Counted from the stretch's first letter, positions 9,900-18,378 are shown. The stretch: 64,000 nucleotides of DNA from Anabaena cylindrica PCC 7122 (GCF_000317695.1 NC_019771.1:4454001-4518000), one strand, 5' to 3'. Numbers and translations: made by a program. The notes: a model not told the origin generated them from the letters alone.

Positions 9900-10088
9900 G
9901 TGGAAAACATCCGCTTAAGTCCTACTACAACCGGAGAGTGCCAGAGCAATTGCTTGGACGAAAGCATTGCTGCACAAAGCGCAAAGCAATCACGTCTTGC
10001 ATTGATTCCAGAAGTAATGCATTCCCATTGGGAAAGTAATTATGGCTGTTCTGGAGAACAAGTGAGTGAATATAAATCTATTCACTAA
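9900..10088 (+). CDS. Possible leader ORF upstream of rplC
   Basis: A GTG-started frame of 62 codons lies inside the long rplC leader. The product is hydrophilic, has three Cys and no known domain. No clear Shine-Dalgarno precedes it. It could be a real small protein, a regulatory leader peptide or a chance frame. It is listed because its position in a 620-nt leader is suggestive. Confidence 0.25.
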   Translation: MENIRLSPTTTGECQSNCLDESIAAQSAKQSRLALIPEVMHSHWESNYGCSGEQVSEYKSIH

Positions 10089-10194
10089 AACAGTACAGAC
10101 ACAATTTATTGCGTCAAAAAACATGGCGTTTACGAATCTTGTGTCAAGCAAGTCCGATTTTAAGGTCAGCAACTAGAAAGGAGAACCAGTTACT

Positions 10195-10833
10195 GTGTCT
10201 GTAGGTATTCTCGGCACCAAGCTGGGCATGACCCAAATATTTGACGATGCAGGGAGAGCAATTCCTGTCACCGTCATTCAAGCCGGTCCATGCACTGTCA
10301 CGCAAGTTAAAACAAAACAGACCGACGGTTACGCTGCCATTCAAGTTGGTTATGGCGAAGTGAAACCCAAGGCGTTAAATAGACCGCTGCTAGGCCACCT
10401 AGCTAAATCATCCGCCCCAGCATTGCGGCACTTGAACGAGTATCGCACTGATGCCTCCGGTGATTATGCTTTAGGTCAAGAACTTAAAGCAGATATTTTT
10501 AGTGAAGGTCAAATTGTAGATGTGATCGGTACAAGTATCGGTCGCGGTTTTGCAGGCAACCAGAAGCGTAATAACTTTGGTCGTGGTCCCATGTCCCATG
10601 GTTCCAAAAACCACAGAGCGCCTGGTTCCATCGGTGCTGGTACAACCCCTGGTCGTGTTTATCCCGGTAAACGGATGGCAGGGCGTTTAGGCGGCACTCG
10701 TGTCACAATTCGCAAACTAACAGTCGTGCGAGTAGATGCAGAACGCAACTTAATTCTCATCAAAGGTGCTATTCCTGGTAAACCAGGAGCCTTAGTGAAT
10801 GTTGTACCTACAAATAAAGTTGGTAATAAATAG
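10195..10833 (+). CDS. rplC: Ribosomal protein uL3
   Basis: The 212-residue protein begins SVGILGTKLGMTQIFDDAGR and contains the conserved GRGFAG and HGSKNHRAPGSIG loop that reaches toward the peptidyl-transferase centre. uL3 is an early assembly protein of the 50S subunit. The start is GTG, preceded by AAAGGAGA at the right distance. It is the first gene of the cluster; rpsJ, which leads the S10 operon in many bacteria, is not upstream, as is usual in cyanobacteria. Confidence 0.97.
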   Translation: MSVGILGTKLGMTQIFDDAGRAIPVTVIQAGPCTVTQVKTKQTDGYAAIQVGYGEVKPKALNRPLLGHLAKSSAPALRHLNEYRTDASGDYALGQELKADIFSEGQIVDVIGTSIGRGFAGNQKRNNFGRGPMSHGSKNHRAPGSIGAGTTPGRVYPGKRMAGRLGGTRVTIRKLTVVRVDAERNLILIKGAIPGKPGALVNVVPTNKVGNK

Positions 10834-10848
10834 TTTTAGTTGTGAGTT

Positions 10849-10876
10849 GACAACTGACAACTGACAAAGGACACAA
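10849..10876 (+). repeat. GACAACT heptamer repeat (STRR)
   Basis: Two GACAACT units followed by the variants GACAAAG and GACACAA fill the rplC-rplD gap and end at the rplD start. They are of the short tandemly repeated type known from heterocystous cyanobacteria. Confidence 0.7.
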
Positions 10877-10878
10877 AG

Positions 10879-11511
10879 ATGGTTGAGAGTGTAGTAAAAA
10901 ATTGGCAAGGAGAGCAAGTTGGGGAAACAACCTTTGACTTGCGAGTTGCCAAAGCAGAAACAGCGGCTCATATAGTACACCGCGCATTGGTCAGACAAAT
11001 GACCAATTCTCGCCAAGGAACTGCCAGCACCAAAACTCGTTCTGAAGTCAGAGGTGGCGGTCGCAAACCTTGGAGACAGAAAGGCACAGGTCGCGCTCGT
11101 GCAGGTTCTATTCGTTCACCCCTATGGCGTGGTGGTGGTGTAATCTTTGGACCTAAACCCAGAGATTTCAACCTGAAGCTGAACCGGAAAGAACGGCGTT
11201 TGGCACTGCGGACTGCCTTCGTAAGTCGCGCCGAAGATTTGATAGTTGTAGAAGAATTTAGCAACGAACTACAACGCCCCAAAACCAAAGAATTGGTAGC
11301 AGCATTAGCTCGTTGGGGAGCATTACCAGAACAAAAGTCACTGTTAATTTTGTCTGAGATCGCAGAAAACGTACTTTTGTCAGCCCGCAATATAGAGAAT
11401 TTAAAGCTAATTGCTGCTGACCAACTAAATGTTTACGATTTACTGCACGCTGACAAAATTATCTTAACGTCAGCAGCTTTAGCAAAAATCCAGGAGGTCT
11501 ACAGTGCCTAA
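10879..11511 (+). CDS. rplD: Ribosomal protein uL4
   Basis: The 210-residue product contains the signature GGGRKPWRQKGTGRARAGS that forms the extended loop lining the peptide exit tunnel, and the globular uL4 fold around it. It binds 23S rRNA domain I. The ATG start follows a heptamer array. The end of the gene overlaps rplW by 8 bases, so the two are probably translationally coupled. Confidence 0.97.
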   Translation: MVESVVKNWQGEQVGETTFDLRVAKAETAAHIVHRALVRQMTNSRQGTASTKTRSEVRGGGRKPWRQKGTGRARAGSIRSPLWRGGGVIFGPKPRDFNLKLNRKERRLALRTAFVSRAEDLIVVEEFSNELQRPKTKELVAALARWGALPEQKSLLILSEIAENVLLSARNIENLKLIAADQLNVYDLLHADKIILTSAALAKIQEVYSA

Positions 11512-11818
11512 CCTTGACCCCCGTTACCTTGCCGACTTAGTACGTCGTCCAATTCTCACCGAAAAGGCGACGATCATGATGGAGCAAAACAAATACACTT
11601 TTGAAGTAACTCCAAAATCGAGCAAGCCAGAAATTAAAGCGGCAATTGAAGACTTATTTCAAGTCAAGGTTGTTAAAGTTAACACTGCATTGCCACCACG
11701 CAAACAGCGCCGCGTTGGTAAATTTATCGGTTACAGACCTCAATACAAAAGAGCTGTTGTCACCATTGCATCTGGGGATGTAGAGAAGATTAGACAAGTT
11801 CTATTCCCAGAAGTTTAA
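11504..11818 (+). CDS. rplW: Ribosomal protein uL23
   Basis: The 104-residue protein has the uL23 core (RRPILTEKA, YTFEVTPKSSKPEIKAAIE, and RPQYKRAVVTI). uL23 sits at the exit tunnel and docks trigger factor and SRP. The start is GTG within the last codons of rplD, with a perfect AGGAGG at 11492-11497, which settles the start. Confidence 0.96.
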   Translation: MPNLDPRYLADLVRRPILTEKATIMMEQNKYTFEVTPKSSKPEIKAAIEDLFQVKVVKVNTALPPRKQRRVGKFIGYRPQYKRAVVTIASGDVEKIRQVLFPEV

Positions 11819-11951
11819 GAATTTGAGGTTTTAGATTTGAGATTTTAAATTGGGCTAGTCAATAAATTGCCAAAAAAACAATTAAAAATCGAAAATCCAA
11901 ATCAAACAAATTCTGAATCAAAAATCGAAAATCCGAAATCCAAAATTACTT

Positions 11952-12815
11952 ATGGGTACTCGTTCTTATCGCCCTTATACCCCTAGTACTCGCCAAGTTA
12001 TAGTTTCTGACTTCGCGGAAATTACTAAAACTGAGCCAGAAAAATCATTAACTGAATCAGTACACCGTCCCAAAGGTCGGAATAATCAAGGGCGGATAAC
12101 CAGCCGTCGTCGGGGAGGCGGCCACAAACAACTTTATCGGATTATTGACTTTAAGCGAGATAAACGGGATATTCCCGCTACAGTTACAGCAATTGAATAC
12201 GATCCTAACCGGAATGCGCGCATAGCCCTGTTGCTATATGAAGATGGCGAAAAGCGTTATATTCTGCATCCCAATGGATTAAAAGTTGGCACAACAATTA
12301 TTGCTGGTGCTGATGCTCCCTTTGAAGATGGTAATGCTTTACCTCTATTCAAGATTCCCTTGGGTACTAGTGTTCACAACGTTGAAATGACCCCAGGTAA
12401 AGGCGGTCAAATCGTTCGTGCTGCTGGTGCAGAAGCGCAAGTTGTAGCAAAAGAAGGTAATTATGTAACTCTCAAGTTACCTTCTGGTGAAGTTCGCCTC
12501 ATTCGTCGTGACTGCTACGCCACCATTGGTAAAGTAGGCAACACTGATGCAAGAAACCTGAGTGCTGGTAAAGCAGGACGTAATCGTTGGAAGGGTCGCC
12601 GTCCAAAGGTTAGAGGTAGTGTCATGAACCCGGTTGACCACCCACATGGTGGTGGTGAAGGTAGAGCGCCCATTGGTAGAGCCGGTCCTGTAACACCTTG
12701 GGGTAAACCTACTCTAGGTGCAAAGACACGGAAACGCAAAAAAGCAAGTAGCAAGCTAATTGTGCGTCGCCGTCGGAAATCTTCTAAACGCGGTCGTGGT
12801 GGTCGCCAGTCTTAG
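11952..12815 (+). CDS. rplB: Ribosomal protein uL2
   Basis: The 287-residue product is full length for uL2, a primary 23S rRNA binder needed for subunit joining and peptidyl transfer. It carries GRITSRRRGGGHKQLYR near residues 48-64 and the hallmark MNPVDHPHGGGEGRAP with the conserved histidine near the C-terminus, followed by a basic tail. The gene is separated from rplW by 133 bp of AAAATCC-type repeat sequence, so no ribosome binding site stands out before the ATG. Confidence 0.97.
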   Translation: MGTRSYRPYTPSTRQVIVSDFAEITKTEPEKSLTESVHRPKGRNNQGRITSRRRGGGHKQLYRIIDFKRDKRDIPATVTAIEYDPNRNARIALLLYEDGEKRYILHPNGLKVGTTIIAGADAPFEDGNALPLFKIPLGTSVHNVEMTPGKGGQIVRAAGAEAQVVAKEGNYVTLKLPSGEVRLIRRDCYATIGKVGNTDARNLSAGKAGRNRWKGRRPKVRGSVMNPVDHPHGGGEGRAPIGRAGPVTPWGKPTLGAKTRKRKKASSKLIVRRRRKSSKRGRGGRQS

Positions 12816-12960
12816 AATTTTAGATTTTAAATTTTGGATTTTAGATTAGTTCTACTTGTAGGCATCCCTCTGAAATTGGGGAAACCTAATGAGAAACTTA
12901 ATTATCCAAAATCCGAAATTCTAAATCCAAAATCAAAAATTCAAACTCAAAAATCGAACT

Positions 12961-13239
12961 ATGGGTCGTTCTCTAAAAAAAGGTCCTTTCGTTGCGGATC
13001 ACTTACTCAGCAAAATTGAAAAGCTGAACGCTAAAAACGAAAAGCAAGTCATTAAAACTTGGTCGAGAGCATCGACAATTTTGCCCATGATGGTAGGTCA
13101 TACCATAGCTGTTCATAACGGTAGGCAGCACGTTCCCGTATTTGTCAATGAGCAAATGGTAGGCCACAAATTGGGAGAATTTTCCCCCACACGTACCTAC
13201 AGGGGTCATGGGAAAAGTGACAAAAAATCGGGGAGATAG
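12961..13239 (+). CDS. rpsS: Ribosomal protein uS19
   Basis: The 92-residue protein starts MGRSLKKGPFVADHLLSKIE and includes WSRASTILPMMVGHTIAVHNG and the basic C-terminal tail GHGKSDKKSGR. uS19 sits in the 30S head and contacts uS13. It follows rplB after about 145 bp of repeat-like sequence (TTTTGGATTTTAGATT on the left and the complementary form on the right). Confidence 0.97.
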   Translation: MGRSLKKGPFVADHLLSKIEKLNAKNEKQVIKTWSRASTILPMMVGHTIAVHNGRQHVPVFVNEQMVGHKLGEFSPTRTYRGHGKSDKKSGR

Positions 13240-13241
13240 CC

Positions 13242-13312
13242 AGTAGTCATTAGTCAGTAGTCATTAGTCATTAACAACTGACAACTGACAACTAACAACT
13301 GACAACTGACAA
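13242..13312 (+). repeat. Heptamer repeats between rpsS and rplV
   Basis: TAGTCAT-type units are followed by several ACAACTG/ACTGACA units. They fill nearly the whole gap. The same unit occurs before rplD. Confidence 0.7.
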
Positions 13313-13326
13313 AGATGGAGAAAATT

Positions 13327-13686
13327 ATGGCAACTGATACTACAGAAGTTAAAGCGATCGCCCGGTTTATACGCATTTCTCCCTTTAAAGTGCGTCGTGT
13401 ACTCGATCAAATTCGGGGGCGTTCATATCGGGAAGCCCTGATTATCCTAGAATTCATGCCCTATCGAGCTTGCGAACCAGTATTAAAGGTGCTAAGAAGT
13501 GCCGCCGCAAATGCTGAACATAACGAAGGTTTAGATCGGGCAGAACTAGTAATCACTCAGGCATACGCCGATCAAGGACCAGTTCTAAAACGGTTCCAAC
13601 CCAGAGCGCAGGGTCGAGCTTACCAAATTCGCAAACCAACGTGTCATATAACTGTCGCTGTTGGTGCTGGTACCACAGGCAAATAA
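13327..13686 (+). CDS. rplV: Ribosomal protein uL22
   Basis: The 119-residue protein has the uL22 core SPFKVRRVLDQIRGRSYREA and the tunnel-lining hairpin with GPVLKRFQPRAQGRA. The frame is open to an ATG at 13315. The ATG at 13327 is preferred: GGAG lies seven bases upstream, inside the would-be extension, and the product then begins MATDTTEVKAIARF like its cyanobacterial relatives. Confidence 0.95.
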   Translation: MATDTTEVKAIARFIRISPFKVRRVLDQIRGRSYREALIILEFMPYRACEPVLKVLRSAAANAEHNEGLDRAELVITQAYADQGPVLKRFQPRAQGRAYQIRKPTCHITVAVGAGTTGK

Positions 13687-13742
13687 GCAAAAGCAAAGAC
13701 ACAACTAATTGCGTACAGTAAGAAATTTTAGAGGAAGCATTT

Positions 13743-14492
13743 GTGGGACAGAAAATTCATCCAGTCGGTTTTCGCCTGGGTATTACTCAAGAACATCAAT
13801 CCCGGTGGTTTGCCGTTCCTGACCGTTATCCAGAACTATTACAAGAAGACCACAAACTTCGGAAATACATAGAACAAAAACTGGGTAGATACGCTCAAAA
13901 CAATGCCGGCATTTCCGAAGTACGCATTGAGCGCAAAGCTGATCAAATCGACCTAGAGGTACGGACAGCCAGACCAGGTGTGGTAGTAGGACGGGGTGGA
14001 CAAGGTATTGAATCACTGCGTACCGGACTCCAAGACCTATTGGGCAGCAACCGTCAAATTCGCATTAACGTAGTTGAAGTTCAACGAGTTGATGCCGATG
14101 CCTACTTGATAGCCGAATATATCGCTCAACAATTAGAACGCCGTGTTTCCTTCCGTCGGGTAGTTCGCCAAGCTATCCAACGCGCTCAAAGAGCAGGTGT
14201 TCAAGGAATTAAAGTTCAAGTCGGTGGTCGTCTCAACGGTGCAGAAATTGCCCGGACAGAGTGGACACGTGAAGGTAGAGTACCTCTACATACACTACGG
14301 GCTGACATTGACTATTCTTACTGCACAGCACAAACGATTTACGGCATTTTAGGGATCAAAGTTTGGGTATTTAAGGGAGAAATTATTCCTGGACAGGAAG
14401 AAACCCCATCTGCACCCACAACACGCGAACCTCGTCGCCGTCAACAACAACGTCGTCGCCAGCAATTTGAAGACAGATCAAACGAAGGATAG
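13743..14492 (+). CDS. rpsC: Ribosomal protein uS3
   Basis: The 249-residue product begins GQKIHPVGFRLGITQEHQS and has the KH domain loop VVGRGGQGIESL and the C-terminal uS3 domain ending in GEIIPG. The last 30 residues are a Gln/Arg-rich tail. uS3 forms part of the mRNA entry channel and its helicase activity. The start is GTG after AGAGGAAG. Confidence 0.97.
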   Translation: MGQKIHPVGFRLGITQEHQSRWFAVPDRYPELLQEDHKLRKYIEQKLGRYAQNNAGISEVRIERKADQIDLEVRTARPGVVVGRGGQGIESLRTGLQDLLGSNRQIRINVVEVQRVDADAYLIAEYIAQQLERRVSFRRVVRQAIQRAQRAGVQGIKVQVGGRLNGAEIARTEWTREGRVPLHTLRADIDYSYCTAQTIYGILGIKVWVFKGEIIPGQEETPSAPTTREPRRRQQQRRRQQFEDRSNEG

Positions 14493-14494
14493 TC

Positions 14495-14553
14495 ATTAGC
14501 TATTAGTAAATTACTAATGACTAATGAGCAATGACCCATGACTAATGACAAAT
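14495..14553 (+). repeat. TAATGAC-type heptamers between rpsC and rplP
   Basis: The 62-bp gap consists of imperfect CATTAGT and TAATGAC units on both orientations, able to fold back on themselves. It is the same unit found before rpsE. Confidence 0.6.
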
Positions 14554-14554
14554 C

Positions 14555-14980
14555 ATGTTAAGTCCTAGAAGAACTAAATTCCGCAAACAACAACGCGGAC
14601 GAATGGAGGGTCTAGCTACCCGTGGTAGTACTCTCAACTTTGGGGATTTCGCCCTCCAGGCTCAAGAACCTGCTTGGATAACCTCTCGGCAAATTGAAGC
14701 TTCTCGTCGAGCAATGACTCGCTATATCCGCCGGGGTGGCAAAATCTGGATTCGGATTTTTCCAGATAAACCTGTCACCATGCGTCCTGCTGAAACCCGG
14801 ATGGGTTCTGGTAAAGGTAACCCAGAGTTTTGGGTAGCCGTAGTCAAGCCAGGACGGATTTTATTTGAAATCGCTGGTGTTACCGAAGAAATAGCCCGTG
14901 AAGCTATGCGATTAGCCGCCTATAAGTTGCCAATCAAGACTAAGTTTATTATTCGCTCTCAACCACAGGAGCAGGAGTAG
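14555..14980 (+). CDS. rplP: Ribosomal protein uL16
   Basis: The 141-residue protein opens MLSPRRTKFRKQQRGRM and contains IWIRIFPDKPVTMRPAETRM and MGSGKGNPEFWVAVVKPGR, diagnostic for uL16, which helps position A-site tRNA in the 50S subunit. It precedes rpmC by only three bases, so the two are one translational unit. Confidence 0.97.
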   Translation: MLSPRRTKFRKQQRGRMEGLATRGSTLNFGDFALQAQEPAWITSRQIEASRRAMTRYIRRGGKIWIRIFPDKPVTMRPAETRMGSGKGNPEFWVAVVKPGRILFEIAGVTEEIAREAMRLAAYKLPIKTKFIIRSQPQEQE

Positions 14981-14983
14981 GTT

Positions 14984-15211
14984 ATGCCTCTTCCCAAAAT
15001 TTCAGAAGCTAGAGAATTAAGTGACGAGAAACTGGCTGAGGAAGTTCTCTCTACTAAAAGACAACTATTTCAGTTGCGCTTGCAAAAAGCTACTAGACAA
15101 CTAGAAAAACCTCACCAGTTCAGACACGCCCGCCATCGCCTAGCCCAACTGCTGACAGTAGAGGGAGAACGCAAACGGGCCATAAGTCAATCGTCCCAGC
15201 AAGAAAAGTAA
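14984..15211 (+). CDS. rpmC: Ribosomal protein uL29
   Basis: A 75-residue, almost fully helical protein with the uL29 core (LSDEKLAEEVLSTKRQLFQL, RHARHRLAQLLTV). uL29 lies beside the exit tunnel next to uL23. The ATG is three bases after rplP and six before rpsQ, as expected for an operon. Overlap of spacing leaves the ribosome binding site (GGAGCAGGAG) within rplP. Confidence 0.95.
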   Translation: MPLPKISEARELSDEKLAEEVLSTKRQLFQLRLQKATRQLEKPHQFRHARHRLAQLLTVEGERKRAISQSSQQEK

Positions 15212-15217
15212 GAGATT

Positions 15218-15469
15218 ATGGCAGTCAAAGAACGAGTTGGCTTGGTAGTGAGCGATAAAATGCAAAAAACTGTCGTAGTAGCGGTAGAAAACCGCGCTCC
15301 TCACCCCAAGTACGGCAAAATCGTAGTTAGAACCCAGCGCTATAAGGTTCACGATGAAGATAATCATTGTAAAGTGGGCGATCGCGTTCGCATTCAGGAA
15401 ACTAGACCCCTGAGTAAAACCAAGCGCTGGCAGGTCACAGAAGTCCTCAATACCAAAGCTACAACTTAA
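15218..15469 (+). CDS. rpsQ: Ribosomal protein uS17
   Basis: The 83-residue product has the OB-fold uS17 sequence: AVKERVGLVVSDKMQKTVVVAVE, HPKYGKIV and VRIQETRPLSKTKRW. It is a primary binder of 16S rRNA. The ATG follows rpmC by six bases. Confidence 0.97.
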   Translation: MAVKERVGLVVSDKMQKTVVVAVENRAPHPKYGKIVVRTQRYKVHDEDNHCKVGDRVRIQETRPLSKTKRWQVTEVLNTKATT

Positions 15470-15511
15470 ATAGTTGTTATAAAACTAACAACTTCACAAG
15501 GGAGACCAATT

Positions 15512-15880
15512 GTGATTCAACCCCAGACTTATCTGAATGTCGCAGATAATAGCGGTGCCAAAAAACTAATGTGCATCCGCGTATTAGGTGCAGGTAATCG
15601 CCGTTACGGTGGCGTGGGCGATAAAATTATCGCTGTTGTTAAAGAGTCAACACCCAACATGGCTGTCAAAAAGTCTGATGTTGTGGAAGCTGTAATTGTG
15701 CGTACTCGTAAAGCTATAAATCGTGACAGCGGTATGTGTATTCGTTTTGACGACAACGCTGCTGTAATCATCAACAAAGATGGTAATCCCAGAGGTACAC
15801 GGGTTTTTGGCCCAGTAGCACGGGAATTACGCGACAAAAACTTTACCAAAATCGTTTCTTTGGCTCCGGAGGTGCTGTAA
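15512..15880 (+). CDS. rplN: Ribosomal protein uL14
   Basis: The 122-residue protein begins IQPQTYLNVADNSGAKKLMC and contains GDKIIAVVKESTPN and GTRVFGPVARELRDK, all typical of uL14, a 50S protein at the subunit interface and binding site for ribosome silencing factor. The start is GTG after AAGGGAGA. Its stop TAA shares a base with the rplX ATG. Confidence 0.97.
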   Translation: MIQPQTYLNVADNSGAKKLMCIRVLGAGNRRYGGVGDKIIAVVKESTPNMAVKKSDVVEAVIVRTRKAINRDSGMCIRFDDNAAVIINKDGNPRGTRVFGPVARELRDKNFTKIVSLAPEVL

Positions 15881-16227
15881 TGGCAAAGCCACAACCCAAA
15901 GTATTTCATAAAATGCACGTCAAAACCGGGGACACTGTACAGGTGATCGCTGGTAAAGACAAAGGTAAAGTTGGTGAGGTGATCAAAGCACTACCCCAAC
16001 TAAGCAAAATCCTTGTCAAAGGTGTGAATATTAAAACTAAGCACGTTAAACCCCAGCAAGAAGGGGAATCCGGGCAAATTATCACCCAGGAATTTCCCAT
16101 TCATAGCTCCAACGTGATGCTCTATTCCACTAAGCAAAATGTTGCTAGTCGTGTTTGCTACACTTTCACTTCTGAAGGCAAGAAAGTGAGAATGCTCAAG
16201 AAAACAGGTGAAATACTTGATAAGTAA
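15880..16227 (+). CDS. rplX: Ribosomal protein uL24
   Basis: The 115-residue protein has the KOW motif GDTVQVIAGKDKGKVGEV followed by the uL24 core. It initiates 50S assembly. Its ATG overlaps the rplN stop in TAATG, a sign of translational coupling. The GGAGG for this start lies inside the end of rplN. Confidence 0.96.
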   Translation: MAKPQPKVFHKMHVKTGDTVQVIAGKDKGKVGEVIKALPQLSKILVKGVNIKTKHVKPQQEGESGQIITQEFPIHSSNVMLYSTKQNVASRVCYTFTSEGKKVRMLKKTGEILDK

Positions 16228-16235
16228 CCTGTAAC

Positions 16236-16318
16236 AAGGGCGAGATTTTAGATTTGAATAGATTTAAAAATTTTTTAATTCAAAATCCAAAATCTAAAAT
16301 CCAAAATCTCCAATTCCC
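16236..16318 (+). repeat. Inverted AAAATCC-type heptamer cluster
   Basis: TTTTAGATTTG... on the left is answered on the right by AAAATCCAAAATCTAAAATC-type heptamers, giving an AT-rich imperfect hairpin of about 80 bp between rplX and rplE. Related sequence flanks rplB on both sides. Confidence 0.6.
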
Positions 16319-16351
16319 TGACCAAGACCAGGGATAATAAGGACAAAAACT

Positions 16352-16900
16352 ATGGCGAAAACCAGACTCAAAAACTTATACCAAGAGACAATTGTTCCCA
16401 AACTAATTAATCAGTTTCAATACACCAACGTTCATCAAGTACCGAAGGTAGTAAAAATAACTATTAACCGGGGTTTGGGAGAAGCTGCTCAAAATGCGAA
16501 ATCATTGGAAGCGTCTTTAAATGAAATTGCACTAATCACTGGTCAAAAACCAGTGGTGACAAGGGCAAAAAAGGCGATCGCTGGTTTCAAAATTCGTCAA
16601 GGTATGCCTGTTGGCATTATGGTGACTTTGAGAGGCGAACGGATGTATGCCTTTTTAGATCGACTTGTTAGTCTCTCACTGCCTAGAATTCGCGACTTTC
16701 GTGGTATTAGCCCCAAAAGCTTTGACGGACGGGGCAACTATACTCTAGGTGTCAGAGAACAACTAATTTTTCCAGAAGTCGAGTACGACAGCATCGATCA
16801 AATCCGTGGTCTTGATATTTCTATCATCACCACAGCCAAAAATGACGAAGAGGGACGTGCCTTACTTAAAGAAATGGGAATGCCCTTTCGCGATCAATAA
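16352..16900 (+). CDS. rplE: Ribosomal protein uL5
   Basis: The 182-residue product shows VPKVVKITINRGLGEAAQN, the conserved GQKPVVTRAKKAIAGFKIR and ending MPFRDQ. uL5 binds 5S rRNA in the central protuberance. The gene restarts the tight block after a repeat-filled gap of 124 bp, with AAGGA 12 bases before its ATG. rpsN is absent from its usual place after rplE, as is normal in cyanobacteria. Confidence 0.97.
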   Translation: MAKTRLKNLYQETIVPKLINQFQYTNVHQVPKVVKITINRGLGEAAQNAKSLEASLNEIALITGQKPVVTRAKKAIAGFKIRQGMPVGIMVTLRGERMYAFLDRLVSLSLPRIRDFRGISPKSFDGRGNYTLGVREQLIFPEVEYDSIDQIRGLDISIITTAKNDEEGRALLKEMGMPFRDQ

Positions 16901-16921
16901 GTTCATAAGACAGAGGGAACG

Positions 16922-17323
16922 ATGGCGGCTAACGACACAATTGCAGATATGCTGACGCGCATCCGCAATGCTAATCTGGCAAGGCATCAAACTACACAAG
17001 TGCCAGCTACGAAAATGACTCGCAATATTGCCAAAGTACTACGTGACGAAGGTTTTATTGCTGAATTTTCAGAATCAGGTGAAGGGGTACAACAAAATCT
17101 GGTGATTGCCCTGAAATATAAGGGTAAAAACCGTCAGCCCCTGATCACCGCATTGAAACGAGTAAGTAAACCAGGTTTGCGTGTTTACTCCAATCGCAAA
17201 GAATTACCAAGGGTACTAGGCGGGATCGGAATCGCCGTGATTTCTACATCCAGTGGGATTATGACCGACCGTGAAGCGCGTCGTCAGAACTTGGGTGGTG
17301 AAGTACTTTGCTACGTTTGGTAA
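16922..17323 (+). CDS. rpsH: Ribosomal protein uS8
   Basis: The 133-residue protein contains the uS8 sequence NDTIADMLTRIRNANLARH and the C-terminal STSSGIMTDREARRQNLGGE with GEVLCYVW. uS8 is a central-domain 16S rRNA binder and in some bacteria a translational repressor of this operon. The ATG follows AGAGGGA. Confidence 0.97.
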   Translation: MAANDTIADMLTRIRNANLARHQTTQVPATKMTRNIAKVLRDEGFIAEFSESGEGVQQNLVIALKYKGKNRQPLITALKRVSKPGLRVYSNRKELPRVLGGIGIAVISTSSGIMTDREARRQNLGGEVLCYVW

Positions 17324-17331
17324 GAAAGTAA

Positions 17332-17360
17332 GAGTATGGCCTACGCCACGCTGTGCTATC
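17332..17360 (+). repeat. Fragment of a dispersed GGCCTACGCCACGC repeat
   Basis: The rpsH-rplF gap holds TATGGCCTACGCCACGCTGTG. A related sequence in the opposite orientation (GCGTGGCGTAAGCCATAC) occurs at 47632-47650. I take both to be copies of a dispersed palindromic repeat. Confidence 0.5.
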
Positions 17361-17416
17361 AGAATTTTTAGAGTTATTATCAATAACTCGTATCTGACAA
17401 AGGACAAAATTAAGTC

Positions 17417-17965
17417 ATGTCTCGTATTGGTAAACGTCCAATTACTGTTCCCGCCAAAGTACAAGTGGCGATTGATGGCTCTAAAGTAGTCGTAAAAGGT
17501 CCAAAAGGGGAACTTTCTCGCGTTCTACCGTCTAATGTCATCGTCTCCCAAGAAGGGGAAACATTACTAGTAACACGTCGGGATGAAACCCGCACATCCA
17601 GGCAACTACACGGTTTAAGCCGTACCTTAGTTGCCAACATGGTTGAGGGAGTATCCCTTGGTTTTCAACGCCGGTTGGAAATTCAAGGTGTTGGCTACCG
17701 GGCCCAAGTTCAAGGGCGTAACCTAGTTTTGAATATGGGTTACAGCCATCAGGTACAAATTGAGCCACCAGAAGGAATTCAGTTTGCAGTGGAAGGTACT
17801 ACTAATGTCATAGTCAGTGGCTATGACAAAGAAATTGTAGGTAACACAGCAGCTAAAGTCCGTGGCGTTCGTCCACCAGAACCCTACAAAGGTAAAGGCA
17901 TTCGCTATGCCGGTGAAGTGGTGAGACGGAAAGCTGGTAAGACTGGTAAGAGTGGTAAGAAGTAA
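17417..17965 (+). CDS. rplF: Ribosomal protein uL6
   Basis: The 182-residue protein starts MSRIGKRPITVPAKVQV and shows both uL6 repeats, with GVGYRAQVQGRNLVLNMGYSH and the C-terminal RGVRPPEPYKGKGIRY. uL6 lies near the sarcin-ricin loop. It is followed after two bases by rplR. Confidence 0.97.
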   Translation: MSRIGKRPITVPAKVQVAIDGSKVVVKGPKGELSRVLPSNVIVSQEGETLLVTRRDETRTSRQLHGLSRTLVANMVEGVSLGFQRRLEIQGVGYRAQVQGRNLVLNMGYSHQVQIEPPEGIQFAVEGTTNVIVSGYDKEIVGNTAAKVRGVRPPEPYKGKGIRYAGEVVRRKAGKTGKSGKK

Positions 17966-17967
17966 AC

Positions 17968-18330
17968 ATGAAACTTACTCGTAGAGAATCAAAACAGCGT
18001 CGTCATCGACGCGTCCGTGGCAAAGTTAGTGGTTCACCAGAACGTCCAAGACTAGCTGTATTCAGATCTAATGAGCATATCTATGTTCAAGTGATTGATG
18101 ATACACAACATCAAACTTTGGTGGCAGCATCAACTGTAGAACCAGAGTTGAAATCAAGTCTGTCTTCTGGGGCAAACTGTAATGCATCAGCGCAAGTTGG
18201 TAAGTTAATCGCAGTGCGATCGCTAGAAAAAGGTATCACCAAAGTCGTTTTTGATCGCGGTGGCAACCTCTATCATGGTCGCATCAAAGCACTAGCTGAA
18301 GCAGCACGCGAAGCAGGTTTAGACTTCTAA
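17968..18330 (+). CDS. rplR: Ribosomal protein uL18
   Basis: The 120-residue basic protein begins MKLTRRESKQRRHRRVRGKV and has RPRLAVFRSNEHIYVQVIDD and the C-terminal FDRGGNLYHGRIKALAEAAREAGL. It binds 5S rRNA with uL5. The ATG is two bases after the rplF stop. Confidence 0.97.
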   Translation: MKLTRRESKQRRHRRVRGKVSGSPERPRLAVFRSNEHIYVQVIDDTQHQTLVAASTVEPELKSSLSSGANCNASAQVGKLIAVRSLEKGITKVVFDRGGNLYHGRIKALAEAAREAGLDF

Positions 18331-18378
18331 ATGGTCTTTTGTCATTTGTCCTTTGTCCCTTGTATAAGAGCAAATGGC

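Larger units (their letters stand above)
9365..10194. other. Long region upstream of the ribosomal supercluster
   Basis: These 830 bp separate ndhN and rplC. They hold a strong-looking + strand promoter at 9537-9565, two copies of CTAGTATAA 49 bp apart (near 9623 and 9671), and a possible leader ORF at 9900-10088. If the promoter is used for rplC, the leader would be over 600 nt long. Confidence 0.5.

Noticed and set aside
9755..9967. 70-codon minus-strand ORF upstream of rplC
   Set aside because: No start context or family resemblance; lies opposite the probable leader.
10968..11390. 140-codon minus-strand ORF within rplD
   Set aside because: Shadow of a highly conserved ribosomal protein gene; no independent evidence.
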